DNA of 40,734 bases from Microcaldota archaeon (lineage in GTDB: Archaea > Micrarchaeota > Micrarchaeia > Anstonellales > Anstonellaceae): the NCBI GenBank assembly GCA_026414325.1, contig JAOAJF010000001.1, forward strand, positions 100,090 through 140,823, given 5' to 3'. The translations under genes and the position numbers were made by a program. Positions 1 to 9,629 of this stretch are shown here, piece by piece (position 1 is the first letter of the stretch; each line of letters starts with the position of its first letter). The notes under the pieces were generated by a model. The model was not told where the DNA came from. It worked only from the letters and a program-made list of their open reading frames with translations, and did not search any database.

Positions 1-468
1 TTTTACCTCTCGCTCTAACGGCCCAAATTCAGGCCTAGCTGCTGCCTGAAATGCAGCAAAAGGAGTAAGTCCGGCATGCATGTTTGCAGCAATCATCAGC
101 AAAAAGTCAGGCAAAACTTCTTCCACTCTTTTAGTGGTGTCATGAATTAAATAATACAAGTGTAAATAAAACAAAGTTAAAATTAGAAAGAATACAATCA
201 CAAATATTACTATCATATAGCCAATCAAGTAAACTATTTTTATATTTGGAAAAATCCCAAAACCAAAATCTATTTTTAAAAAGTAAGAAACAATTATTGG
301 AAGAATTGAAAACAAAAAAGCAATTATTAATGCAGTCAATATTCTTGAACCAAGCCACAGCTGTGGAGGCTCAGCTATTCCAGCATAAGTTAGCATCTTT
401 GAAAGTGTGGTATTAGCTAATTTAGGTTTAGTTTCAACAAACTTTTTGTTTATTATAATTTTTTTCAT
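1..468 (-). CDS. Type II secretion system F-domain / TadC-FlaJ-like membrane protein (partial, runs off left edge)
   Basis: Reverse-strand reading from ATG at 468 (MKKIIINKKFVETKPKLANTTLSKMLTYAGIAEPPQLWLGSRILTALIIAFLFS...VEEVLPDFLLMIAANMHAGLTPFAAFQAAARPEFGPLERE) with Shine-Dalgarno TAGGAGGT upstream. 'LPDFLLMIAANMHAGLTPFAAFQAAARPEFGP' is typical of the T2SSF domain. The ORF-track 72-aa ORF here is in a different frame. Confidence 0.8.
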   Translation of the reverse strand, partial: MKKIIINKKFVETKPKLANTTLSKMLTYAGIAEPPQLWLGSRILTALIIAFLFSILPIIVSYFLKIDFGFGIFPNIKIVYLIGYMIVIFVIVFFLILTLFYLHLYYLIHDTTKRVEEVLPDFLLMIAANMHAGLTPFAAFQAAARPEFGPLEREVK

Positions 469-477
469 TTTAACCTC

Positions 478-1362
478 CTAACCATACATCTTAGGTCTTC
501 TCACATACACATATCCGATTATTATAGCTTGAACTATAAGAGAAATTACAATTAAAGTTAAATACACCTCAGGAGTTATTCCTAAAACTCCAAATACAGA
601 AAAGATTACTAAAACAGTGCTCCCAACTGTTGGCAAAACTGCAGCAGCTAACAAATATATTAAAACTATAAAATTTAACTCAGCATTATATGCTTTTATT
701 TGTTTTAATTGATCATCTACCAACATTTTTATTATTCCTTTTAAGGTAGTTGTAAGATTAGTTCCAGACCTTATTGCTGTTACAAGTTGCCAACACATTT
801 TTTTGAGGTATTTAGATTGATTTTTAATTGCCATCTCTTCTAAGGCTTCTAATAAAGATTTACCGGTTCTAGTTTTAGCTGCAACTTCTTTAAATTCTAC
901 AGACACCTGCCCATAATCTCCTTCAGCAATATTTTCAATTGCCTGATAGAGAGGAATTCCAGAGCTTATCTGAATTAGCATGTCTCTAGAAGCAAAAATT
1001 AAGCCCCTATCTATTTTAGCAGCAACAGTTCTAGAAGTTATTTTAGGATAATACAAATTAAGTGCAAAAAAAGCAAGCGTACAGGCAATAAGTCCAACTA
1101 GGCCTAGAGCAATATTTTTTGGAAACTCAAAACCCCTAATTTGAGAAATTATTAACAAAAATCCAAAGGCAAATACTCCTATTATCAGGGCAGAAAAAAA
1201 CGCACCTACTGCATAGGTTTCAGCATCCATCTCAATATGGGCATTTCTAAGGTCATATTTTAGTCCTGGTATTATCTGAACTGTTTTTTGACCAATAGCT
1301 TTAAACCTGAGGGCAAGCTGCTCTATTGTTTTTTTATTTAAAAACATAAAACCTATTGCCAT
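478..1362 (-). CDS. Type II secretion system F-domain / TadC-FlaJ-like membrane protein
   Basis: 294 aa; 'DRGLIFASRDMLIQISSGIPLYQAIENIAEGDYGQVSVEFKEVAAKTRTGKSLLEALEEMA' T2SSF-like; multiple TM segments. The start may instead be the internal Met at 1347. Confidence 0.8.
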   Translation of the reverse strand: MAIGFMFLNKKTIEQLALRFKAIGQKTVQIIPGLKYDLRNAHIEMDAETYAVGAFFSALIIGVFAFGFLLIISQIRGFEFPKNIALGLVGLIACTLAFFALNLYYPKITSRTVAAKIDRGLIFASRDMLIQISSGIPLYQAIENIAEGDYGQVSVEFKEVAAKTRTGKSLLEALEEMAIKNQSKYLKKMCWQLVTAIRSGTNLTTTLKGIIKMLVDDQLKQIKAYNAELNFIVLIYLLAAAVLPTVGSTVLVIFSVFGVLGITPEVYLTLIVISLIVQAIIIGYVYVRRPKMYG

Positions 1363-1389
1363 CTACTTACCCTTGGTTTTATTTTCAAG

Positions 1390-3153
1390 TTATTTTTTTG
1401 TAAGCTCTTTTTCTGCCAATTTATCAGCTTCTTTTTTGCTAAGATTTGATTGAGCAATTTCATATATTTCTTCAGGATTAGAATAATAAAGGGAAAATAT
1501 TTTTCCAACCTCGTCTATTTGGTTTATATTATTTTTAACCATCCATTTCAAAATAGTTTGTCTTTTTTTATTATCTTTATCTATTTGTTCTTTTGTCATT
1601 CCAGTATAAAGATTAAGTTCTTTGTAAAATCTTATTGGCTCTCCTACTCTCTCCCAAGTATCAGTCCTCGGCCTCCATCTATATATTATATTTGGCTCTA
1701 AAACTCCCTCCCCCGTCCCTTCTGGAATTTCAGCAATCTCAAGAGTTCTTCTTAAATTTCTTCTTCTATCTCTAAATTGTACTACTAATAGATGCATTGT
1801 ATCCAAATCAGTTGGAGGTAAATTTATTGGGGGTGTGGTGAGCCTTCTTATTGCTTGTGCTGCAGTATCTGCATGGAAAGTGCTATATACAGAATGGCCA
1901 GTATGCATTGCTTCAAACGCAACCTCTGCTTCTCTTTGTTTTCTTATTTCACCAACTATTATCCTATCTGGTCTCATTCTAAGAGAAGTAACAATTAGAT
2001 CTAACATAGTTACTTCTCCTTGCCCTTCTGGGTTTGGAAGCCTTGTAAGAAGTGGAACCCAATTCCATTGATATTTTGGGAGCATCAACTCTCTTGTATC
2101 CTCAATCGTTATTATTCTCTGATTAGGTGGAATAAATGATGCTAATGCATTTAAAGCAGAAGTTTTTCCAGAAGCAGTACCTCCAACCACCATCAAATTC
2201 ATCTCATAATGAAAGGCCTGCCAGAGCATTGCAGCCATTTCAAAGTCCATGGTATGGGCTGGCTCCCCAATCAAGCTTATTATAGTCCAAGGAACTCGCG
2301 CAAATCTTCTAATTGTTATGGTGTTTCCATGCGAAGAAATAGGATTTAATGTTGCACATACTCTATCTCCAGTTTCTAATCTTGCATCTAATATAGGAGT
2401 TAGAGTAGCAATTTGTCTTCCCACTCTTCTAGCAATTTGTGAAGCATAATTAAAAATAGAGTTTTCATCAGGCATGTAAATATTTGTTTTTAGCCAACCA
2501 AATTTTCTGTGATAAACTGCTATCGGGTCTTTTGAATTGTTTATTGCAATCTCTTCAAGCAGATCATCTCTATTTATTAGGTCAATCTCTCCTAAGCCAA
2601 ACATTCTATGTAAAAGCAAACCTGCCATAATGTCGCTAACTTCTCCACCTAATTGATATTGCTCTAAATGCTGTCTTATTTTTTGATGAAATTTATTTCT
2701 GATCGCAATCATTTTTTCTACATCTGCGACTTCGGAAGCTTCTGGGGGAACTTCTTTTATCAATATTTCTTTTACCTGGTCTAAAAATATTCTTGTACCT
2801 ATTGAAAGTTCTATCAATGAAATAGAGTATAGTTTATATTGTACAAAATCTATTATCTCCACACTAACTGGAACCTGATCCGCTTTAAATGTGTATGTAG
2901 AAATTATTTTTTTACCTTTATCCTCAATACTTGTTTGTTTTTCGCTTTTTATTTCCGGATAGCCCAAAAAAGTTATTTTTGGAGGTTCCAAAATATTTAT
3001 CGGATAAGTTATTTGTATTACTCCGCTCTGTTCTAATACAGTAGCTATCGCCATAGCTGCAGAAAAAGAAATATTTAATTTTGAAGCAATCTTAGTTAAA
3101 TTACTCTCAGTTTTTAGAAGTGATAGAAATTCGTCTATTTTTGTCTGAAGCAT
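1390..3153 (-). CDS. Type II/IV secretion (GspE/TadA/FlaI-family) ATPase
   Basis: Walker A 'GGTASGKTSALNALA', 'TIEDTRELMLP', Walker B-like 'RPDRIIVGEIRKQREAEVAFEAMHTGHSVYSTFHAD'. Start trimmed to Met34 of the track ORF (MLQTKIDEFLSLL) because the longer form overlaps the divergent gene. Confidence 0.93.
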   Translation of the reverse strand: MLQTKIDEFLSLLKTESNLTKIASKLNISFSAAMAIATVLEQSGVIQITYPINILEPPKITFLGYPEIKSEKQTSIEDKGKKIISTYTFKADQVPVSVEIIDFVQYKLYSISLIELSIGTRIFLDQVKEILIKEVPPEASEVADVEKMIAIRNKFHQKIRQHLEQYQLGGEVSDIMAGLLLHRMFGLGEIDLINRDDLLEEIAINNSKDPIAVYHRKFGWLKTNIYMPDENSIFNYASQIARRVGRQIATLTPILDARLETGDRVCATLNPISSHGNTITIRRFARVPWTIISLIGEPAHTMDFEMAAMLWQAFHYEMNLMVVGGTASGKTSALNALASFIPPNQRIITIEDTRELMLPKYQWNWVPLLTRLPNPEGQGEVTMLDLIVTSLRMRPDRIIVGEIRKQREAEVAFEAMHTGHSVYSTFHADTAAQAIRRLTTPPINLPPTDLDTMHLLVVQFRDRRRNLRRTLEIAEIPEGTGEGVLEPNIIYRWRPRTDTWERVGEPIRFYKELNLYTGMTKEQIDKDNKKRQTILKWMVKNNINQIDEVGKIFSLYYSNPEEIYEIAQSNLSKKEADKLAEKELTKK

Positions 3154-3202
3154 AAAAAAATCACGCTGAAAGGAATTTAAAACTTTTGTGTTTAATAAGT
3201 CT

Positions 3203-3730
3203 ATGGCAAAAATTGTAGCAAAACCAAATCTAAAGGTTTTTTTTCTATTCAATTATTTTTATTTAGTATTAATCAGCGCTTTTAGTTCTCTGTTAGTTTT
3301 ATTTTCTGCTCTTTTTCCCCTCTCTTTATCTTTAGGTGCATTTTTATTTTTCTTTTTAGTTTTTTTAGCAATTTTTCCTATTTTGGCTGCAGCAATTCAT
3401 TCCTACCTTTATTATAAAAACACCTCTTTAGTTGTGATGGATGAAAAATTAATTTATGAAACAGGAATACTTCAACACTCTGTTGTTACTGTTCCTCTAA
3501 AAAGTGTTACTGACTATTCACTAAAAAGAAGTTTTATTCAAAGATTTTTTAATGTAGCAACTTTATCAATCAATACTGCAGGTGGAGTTGGCTTTGAAAT
3601 CATAGCTGATAATTTTGATTATCAAACCTTAGCTGAAATAAAAACATTTTTAGATTCTATCAAGCATCATCCACCTACTCATACACATGCTCACAGCCAT
3701 CGTTCTTCAAGTTCCTCTCATCATAAATAA
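3203..3730 (+). CDS. PH-domain-like (bPH2/YdbS-type) membrane protein with His-rich C-terminal tail
   Basis: Two TM segments followed by 'NTSLVVMDEKLIYETGILQHSVVTVPLKSVTDYSLKRSFIQRFFNVATLSINTAGG' (bacterial-PH-like); tail 'HHPPTHTHAHSHRSSSSSHHK'. Start uncertain (3188 or 3203). Confidence 0.7.
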   Translation: MAKIVAKPNLKVFFLFNYFYLVLISAFSSLLVLFSALFPLSLSLGAFLFFFLVFLAIFPILAAAIHSYLYYKNTSLVVMDEKLIYETGILQHSVVTVPLKSVTDYSLKRSFIQRFFNVATLSINTAGGVGFEIIADNFDYQTLAEIKTFLDSIKHHPPTHTHAHSHRSSSSSHHK

Positions 3731-4636
3731 CTATTTTTTAAATAGTACTAATTTGTTAGCATATCTAAGATTATTACATTCTATTTCAAAATCTGCTGGA
3801 AGATAAGCATAAATCTCTTTATGTGCAGAGCTATTTAGCAGAGCAGTAAATTCAATCAAACAACTAACATTGATTTTTGTATAAGGTGGTGTATAGCTAC
3901 TATTAGTTTCAGACCAGAATTTAATCTCATTGCTTTCTGGCTCATAATCTAGTTTTATTTTATAAATCATATATCCATTTGAATCATAATACGTTGCAGA
4001 AAAATTATTTGCTAAATTTTGAGAGATATATACAAAATTATTATAATTTTCTACGCCATCAACAAAAGTTATGTTAGAAGCAAGAGTAGTTCCTGTAGTT
4101 TGCCAATTAATATATGAAACAGCTGCAGCTTGAGCAGGTCTAGAACAATTTATTTTTAGTTCAATTTTATTTATCTCTGCCGCCGGATTTAGTCCAATTT
4201 TTATTAAGTCGTAACTTTGATTAGAATTATTTTGAGTATAATTAATTCCAAAATTTGTTTGCAGCAGCTGGCCGCTCTGGTTTATAGCACTTAAATTAGA
4301 ATTAATTTTACATTCTCTTATTTTTGAATAATAATTTAAAAATTCTAAAAATTCCGTAAGATTTTTCTGATAAGAACCATAATCCAAAAGAGGAAAACCT
4401 TTGCTTTCTATTCTAAAAAGAATAGTTGTATTGTTTCTATAGCTATATGTATCTAATTCAAGTCTATTTTTTAGAATTCTGCTAATTTCATCCAAATTTT
4501 GTAAAATTTCTTTTTGTTCATTTAAGTAAATATCTTGCTGGTTTATTTGTTCTTTAGCACTAAAAGAAAGTAAATAAATCTGAAATATTATTAAAACCAA
4601 AAAGTAAATAGCTACAGTATATACTATGCCCTTCAT
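3731..4636 (-). CDS. Membrane-anchored extracellular protein of the pilus locus, unknown function
   Basis: 301 aa; one N-terminal hydrophobic segment then an N-rich extracellular-type domain; lies in a tight unidirectional run with pilin-like genes. Confidence 0.6.
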   Translation of the reverse strand: MKGIVYTVAIYFLVLIIFQIYLLSFSAKEQINQQDIYLNEQKEILQNLDEISRILKNRLELDTYSYRNNTTILFRIESKGFPLLDYGSYQKNLTEFLEFLNYYSKIRECKINSNLSAINQSGQLLQTNFGINYTQNNSNQSYDLIKIGLNPAAEINKIELKINCSRPAQAAAVSYINWQTTGTTLASNITFVDGVENYNNFVYISQNLANNFSATYYDSNGYMIYKIKLDYEPESNEIKFWSETNSSYTPPYTKINVSCLIEFTALLNSSAHKEIYAYLPADFEIECNNLRYANKLVLFKK

Positions 4637-4637
4637 C

Positions 4638-5057
4638 TTAACCCCTATAAGCCCTAACTCTTATTATATAATAGTTGTTTTTCTTTCCTCCATCAAAAAA
4701 TATTTTTTGAACAAAGTTGTTGTCTTCTTTATTTATAGTGCAATTATTGGCATAATTATATAACATTGAGCTTTGATTTAGAGTTTTATTATATATCTCA
4801 AAATTTATACAAAGGCCCTTTCTTTTTTCAATTTCTAAATTTAGATAAGTATAATTATTTGTTTCTATTGCTTGTTCTATCTTCTTACTTTTTATCAGGC
4901 TATAAAAAAAAGGATCAGTTTCCTTTTCTATATTTGTTCTTAAAAATTCTTCTTCCAATCCCTCTTTTTCTAATGTCTGAAGGCTTACAACTACTAAAAA
5001 TAAAATTATACTTGCAAAAAGAATTTCAAGACTGAAAATCTGTCCTATTTTTGCCAT
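4638..5057 (-). CDS. Pilin-like protein (atypical class III signal-like N-terminus)
   Basis: 'MAKIGQIFSLEILFASIILFLVVVSLQ': short N-terminus, GQ..S.E motif, single TM. Confidence 0.6.
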   Translation of the reverse strand: MAKIGQIFSLEILFASIILFLVVVSLQTLEKEGLEEEFLRTNIEKETDPFFYSLIKSKKIEQAIETNNYTYLNLEIEKRKGLCINFEIYNKTLNQSSMLYNYANNCTINKEDNNFVQKIFFDGGKKNNYYIIRVRAYRG

Positions 5058-5578
5058 ACTCTAACCTTTAATATTATCGGTTGGTTTAGATAGAGCGCAT
5101 AACTTTTTTTATTTGTTAAAATTTTTTGTGAAGAATAATTTCCTATATAAGCTATTTGAGTTCCATTTAAATAACTAATAGTTAAGTCTGCTTCATACTC
5201 TCCAAGCAAGAGCTTCTTTTTTGTGTAGTTGTTTAAATAAATTTGGTTAAAACGAGCTAGCTTGTATGGATCAATTTCTAAATAGCTTTCTGCAGTTCCA
5301 AAGGCTTTTAATGAATTATTAGATGGTTCTAATTCTATGGCCCAATTAGTTGGATAGCCATAATCTTCTGCTATTGTTTTTATTAATCTATCTGCAACAG
5401 CAATAGCTTTTATTTTCTTTAGTTTTTCTTTTTCTTGAAAAATATTTTTTTCTATATTAATATATAAAAATAAAATTAAAAGTAAAAAAATAGATAAAGA
5501 AACTATCAAATCCACTAGCTGCATCTGACCCTTTTTATTTTCTTGTTTAATTAGGCTGTATACTAATGTTTTGGCCAT
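5045..5578 (-). CDS. Pilin-like protein (atypical type IV pilin-like N-terminus)
   Basis: 'KKGQMQLVDLIVSLSIFLLLILFLYIN': basic-G-Q then hydrophobic helix; overlaps both neighbouring pilin-like ORFs. Confidence 0.6.
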   Translation of the reverse strand: MAKTLVYSLIKQENKKGQMQLVDLIVSLSIFLLLILFLYINIEKNIFQEKEKLKKIKAIAVADRLIKTIAEDYGYPTNWAIELEPSNNSLKAFGTAESYLEIDPYKLARFNQIYLNNYTKKKLLLGEYEADLTISYLNGTQIAYIGNYSSQKILTNKKSYALYLNQPIILKVRVWQK

Positions 5579-5933
5579 AATAACTCACATTAATAATTTT
5601 TAGCTCTCCTTCTATAGAAGTTAGATTAGCTGCTGGAATATAATAAACCTCTAAGCTCTGTTGCTCATCTAAAAAAAATATCTCCTGACCAATTATTTTA
5701 AAATACCTTATTTTGTCTGGCCTAGTAGTAAAAATAGCAGAGCTATTTTGCCCAAGATTAGTTAATACTCTAAAAGTATCTAAAAATTTTTGTGCAACTA
5801 TAACACTTTGATACTCTCTTTTAATATTATCTATCTCCTCTGTTTTTATATTCCACAAATATGTGATTGAAATTAAAATTAACAAAAATATAATTAAAGC
5901 AAAAATATACTCAATACTTGCTTGAGCTTTCAT
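5547..5933 (-). CDS. Class III signal peptide-containing (archaeal type IV pilin-like) protein
   Basis: 'MKAQASIEYIFALIIFLLILIS' matches the QxSxEY class III prepilin motif. Confidence 0.8.
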   Translation of the reverse strand: MKAQASIEYIFALIIFLLILISITYLWNIKTEEIDNIKREYQSVIVAQKFLDTFRVLTNLGQNSSAIFTTRPDKIRYFKIIGQEIFFLDEQQSLEVYYIPAANLTSIEGELKIINVSYYGQNISIQPN

Positions 5934-5950
5934 AACTAAAACATCTGCTT

Positions 5951-6796
5951 TTAGTTTTTAATTTTTATGTCTAAGACTATTTGGCTCAAATTTTTTGAAA
6001 ATGGCCTTACAATTTTACATTCTTCTATCTCTATTTTAGTTTTTTTATTAATTTTTCTAATTTTTTCTTTTATTCTTTCTATTATTTGTTCTAAGCTTTC
6101 ATCTGATTTTTTAAAAGTATAAAGATGCAAAGTTGCACTTTTCTTTGCACACTTTAGTGCATAGCTTAAAAATTCTTCTGCCTCTGTAGGATGAGGCATA
6201 ATTATTCTATCTGCACATTGTGTGTATCTTCTTTTTTGCAATTCCTTTCTAACATCATTTTTTAACAATTCTATCTTAGAACATTTATTTAATTGAATAT
6301 TTTTTAAGGCAAATTTATAAGCAGTTTTATTTAATTCTATAGCAATAATTTTCTTTGGATTAGCTTTTTTTTCAATAATTATTGGATAGGGACCAATTCC
6401 AGAAAACATAACCAGAACTGTTTCCCCTTCTTTTACTTTTTTTGCAATTCTAAGTCTTTCTTCAGAAAAACGAGGATTGTAATAAACCTTGTTTAGATCT
6501 AGCAAAAATCTACAGCCAGATTCTTTATGTGTTGTTATAGTAGTTTTTTCTCCAAGAATGATTTTTATTTTTTTTATTCTAAATTTTTTACTTCGTCCTT
6601 CTTTTCTTAGCGCAACTGTTTTTACATTTTTATTTTTAGCTATCAAAAATTTTGCAATCTCTATTTTTTTATTTTCTAATTCTTTAGGAATATCTAAAAT
6701 AGCAATAGAGCCGATTATATCATATGAGGATAGATTTACTTTAGATTTTAACTTTTTTCTTATAAATTCAGCTAAACTCTTTATTTCCATTTTCAT
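5951..6796 (-). CDS. Trm5/Tyw2-family tRNA methyltransferase (likely tRNA (guanine37-N1)-methyltransferase)
   Basis: SAM-binding 'GETVLVMFSGIGPYPIIIEKKANPKKIIAIELNKTAYKFALKNIQLNK', 'CADRIIMPHPTEAEEFLSYAL'; 'YYNPRFSEERLRIAKKVKEGE' typical of the family. ATGA overlap with leuS. Confidence 0.8.
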   Translation of the reverse strand: MKMEIKSLAEFIRKKLKSKVNLSSYDIIGSIAILDIPKELENKKIEIAKFLIAKNKNVKTVALRKEGRSKKFRIKKIKIILGEKTTITTHKESGCRFLLDLNKVYYNPRFSEERLRIAKKVKEGETVLVMFSGIGPYPIIIEKKANPKKIIAIELNKTAYKFALKNIQLNKCSKIELLKNDVRKELQKRRYTQCADRIIMPHPTEAEEFLSYALKCAKKSATLHLYTFKKSDESLEQIIERIKEKIRKINKKTKIEIEECKIVRPFSKNLSQIVLDIKIKN

Positions 6797-9597
6797 CCTA
6801 CAAAAATTATTGCTGGTTTTGCTGGTAGAGAATTAATTGCCTTTTTTGCAAATTCAACTCCAACTTCCTCCTCTTTTATTATTTCTATCATTTCTGCTAA
6901 ACAAGCAGTTTTTAGCTGTTCTTTTAACTCTTTTAAGTATTCTATTTCTTTGTTTTGGTTCAAATCAAAATTTATATATTGAGAAATATTTTTCATAATT
7001 TTATTTGTTACTACAAACAAATTAGATTTGTATTTTTCAAATTCCTTTTCTTTTAGAATTTTCTCAAACACTTTTTTTTGTTCTTGTATATTCTCTTGCA
7101 CAATTTTTATTATTTTATACTTATAGTTCCCAGCCACAATCACAATCACTTTTTTTGGGTTTTCAATTTTTGAAAGTTTTTTAATTTGCTGGATATCTTC
7201 AATCAAGTTTTGAAAATATTCCTCTTTTTTTTCTAGTTCTGCATTTATCTGTTTTTTATCAGCTTTAGGATAAGTTGAAGTTGTTGCAAATTCTGAATTT
7301 TCAATATAGTATTTTTCACCTAACTTTTCAAAAAATTCTTCAGCAGTGTGTGGCATTATTGGGCATATCAACAAACTCCAGTATTCTAAAAATTCTCTTA
7401 AATAAGGTGAGGGGCAAGTCTTAAGATATTTTTCAATATCATTATACATTTCATAAAATATCTTTTGAGCTATTTGTTTTAATTCAAGATTTTGATAATG
7501 TAAGTAGCATTCTTCAATTTTTCTGTGTAATTTAGAATAAAATAATTTTGTTGCCAAATCCTCTTTTTTATCTTTTGGTTTTTGTCCCCTATATTTCTCT
7601 AATATTTCATAAAAGAAAATTAAACGAGTTTTTGCCCCCTCTACTATTGATTCTGAAAAGTCAGAAGAAGCATCTATCTCAGCAGTAGAACTTACAGCAA
7701 GCCTTACTAAATCTGCCCCATACTTATCTAAAGCTTTTATTAGAGGCAAAATATTTCCGAAGGATTTTGACATTTTTTTTCCTTCCATTGTTACTAATGC
7801 ATTTGCAACTATTTGCTTTGGCCAATACTTTTTTGGCCAAATTGCTACATGATTAAATATAAAAAATGTTAAATGGTTATGAACCAGATCGATAGCACTG
7901 TGTCTGCTATCCAAAGGATACCAATATTCAAATTCTTCTCTGCATTCATCCCACCATTTCTTTTTATTTTTTGAGTTTATGCCAAGAAAAACATAATCAA
8001 AAAATTCTTCATCTAACTCTTTTGGATCTTTATTTTTTACAATATGACTAATAGTATAATAAGCCATGTAGATAGTGGAATCAGATAAAGCCTCAATCAC
8101 TTGGCTTTTATCAAACGGATATTTTGTTCCAAAACCTTTTGATCTGGTACAAGCTTTTTTTTCTAGCCAATCTATAGTATACTCAAATTCTGGCCTTAAT
8201 TTTTGAGGTATTATTTTCATATTTTCTAAAGCAAGTTTTGTTTTTTCTTTCCAATCTTTTTTTGAATAGTTTATAAACCATTGGTCTTTTACAATTTTTA
8301 CTGTACAAATATTTCCAGCCCGAGAATAAATAGGACCATTTGCAAGAATATATATTAAAATCCCATTCTTATCTTTTAGAAGTTGTTCTTTTATTTTTTC
8401 CTTTGCCACAGAGCTTTTCATTCCTTCAAAGTCTTTTGCAAGCATTATTCCTTGATGAGCTTCTTTTTGATAAATCTCTTTAGTTAATTCTTCTAATCGC
8501 GGATCGTCCTCTTGCTCTATTTTGTTTTTTTCAACCAAATCTACTGCTGGGCATGAGCCATACTCTTCTGTTTTAAGTGCAGAGACTATTTTTACTTGTT
8601 TAAATTCTTCTTCTTTTAAATTTTTTAGTGCAACATAGTCATAAGGAGCATGTGCAGGAACTGACATCACTACGCCGCTTCCAACCTCTTCTTTCACAAA
8701 TTTAGCTCTAAAGATTGGTATTTTTTCTTTAGTTAAAGGATTTAGCACTTTTTTTCCAATATATTTTAGAGCATCGACTTTTTGAAGGATTTTTAGCTCA
8801 AGCTGCTCGGCTAATAATTCAGCTGCTTTCTTTGCCATTATCATTTTTTTGTTTTCATATTCTACTAACACATATTCTATTTGTGGATTTATCCAGATGT
8901 TGGTAGTTGCTGGTAAAGTATCTGGTCTATATGTAGCTGTTGGAAAATAAACTCCACTTTCTTCTTCGTAAAAAAATACCAAAATTACTTGTTCTATCTC
9001 TGGGTCAACATCCCCCTTTGTATCATGTGCTCCTATTGCTTGATTTTCAGCTATACACCAAGGCACAGGATGGCTTGCTTTTTCAAGCAAACCTTGTTTA
9101 TTTAATTTTATAAATTGCCATTCGATGAATTTTGTATAATGTCCATCAAAAGTATAAAATTTTCTAGTCCAGTCTATACTATAGCCAATTCTTTTCATAC
9201 CTTTTTCTATCTCGTCAGAAAAGTACAAAACAAGTTTTTTTGGATCAGTTAATTGTTTAATTTTGCTTTTTTCAATTCCATAAATTTTTTCAAAAATTTC
9301 AATCATTTCTGGGTCATTGTCTTCTATTCTTTTTGCCATAGCAAATATTGGAGTTCCTGTTACATGAAAAGCCATAGGAAAAAGAACATTTTTTCCAATC
9401 ATTTTGTTAAATCTAGCTACTATATCTGCTATGGTATAAGTTCTGGCATGCCCAATGTGTTGTGGGGAATTTGGATAAGGATAAGCAGCAGTTAAATAAA
9501 ATTTTTCTTTTTTTTCTGGTTTTGGTTCAAAAATTTTTGCTTCTTGCCATCTCTTTTGCCATTTTTTATCTATCTGAACTAAATTAAACTCGTTCAT
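6793..9597 (-). CDS. leuS: Leucyl-tRNA synthetase, archaeal type
   Basis: HIGH-type 'PNSPQHIGHARTYTIADIVARF', CP1 editing 'TYRPDTLPATTNIWINP', 'KKMSKSFGNILPL'; 934 aa. Confidence 0.95.
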   Translation of the reverse strand: MNEFNLVQIDKKWQKRWQEAKIFEPKPEKKEKFYLTAAYPYPNSPQHIGHARTYTIADIVARFNKMIGKNVLFPMAFHVTGTPIFAMAKRIEDNDPEMIEIFEKIYGIEKSKIKQLTDPKKLVLYFSDEIEKGMKRIGYSIDWTRKFYTFDGHYTKFIEWQFIKLNKQGLLEKASHPVPWCIAENQAIGAHDTKGDVDPEIEQVILVFFYEEESGVYFPTATYRPDTLPATTNIWINPQIEYVLVEYENKKMIMAKKAAELLAEQLELKILQKVDALKYIGKKVLNPLTKEKIPIFRAKFVKEEVGSGVVMSVPAHAPYDYVALKNLKEEEFKQVKIVSALKTEEYGSCPAVDLVEKNKIEQEDDPRLEELTKEIYQKEAHQGIMLAKDFEGMKSSVAKEKIKEQLLKDKNGILIYILANGPIYSRAGNICTVKIVKDQWFINYSKKDWKEKTKLALENMKIIPQKLRPEFEYTIDWLEKKACTRSKGFGTKYPFDKSQVIEALSDSTIYMAYYTISHIVKNKDPKELDEEFFDYVFLGINSKNKKKWWDECREEFEYWYPLDSRHSAIDLVHNHLTFFIFNHVAIWPKKYWPKQIVANALVTMEGKKMSKSFGNILPLIKALDKYGADLVRLAVSSTAEIDASSDFSESIVEGAKTRLIFFYEILEKYRGQKPKDKKEDLATKLFYSKLHRKIEECYLHYQNLELKQIAQKIFYEMYNDIEKYLKTCPSPYLREFLEYWSLLICPIMPHTAEEFFEKLGEKYYIENSEFATTSTYPKADKKQINAELEKKEEYFQNLIEDIQQIKKLSKIENPKKVIVIVAGNYKYKIIKIVQENIQEQKKVFEKILKEKEFEKYKSNLFVVTNKIMKNISQYINFDLNQNKEIEYLKELKEQLKTACLAEMIEIIKEEEVGVEFAKKAINSLPAKPAIIFVG

Positions 9598-9629
9598 ATT
9601 TGTCTTTATGTAAAATTTATAATAAAAAA

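Noticed and set aside
140-358. 72-aa minus-strand ORF in the track (MAWFKNIDCINNCFF...)
   Set aside because: It is out of frame with the T2SSF-like reading from ATG 468, which gives a clear homologous protein and a good RBS.
5951-6796. MPHP motif in the Trm5-like protein as evidence of altered specificity
   Set aside because: The motif position tolerates variation among archaeal Trm5/Tyw2 proteins; without alignment I cannot claim it is unusual.
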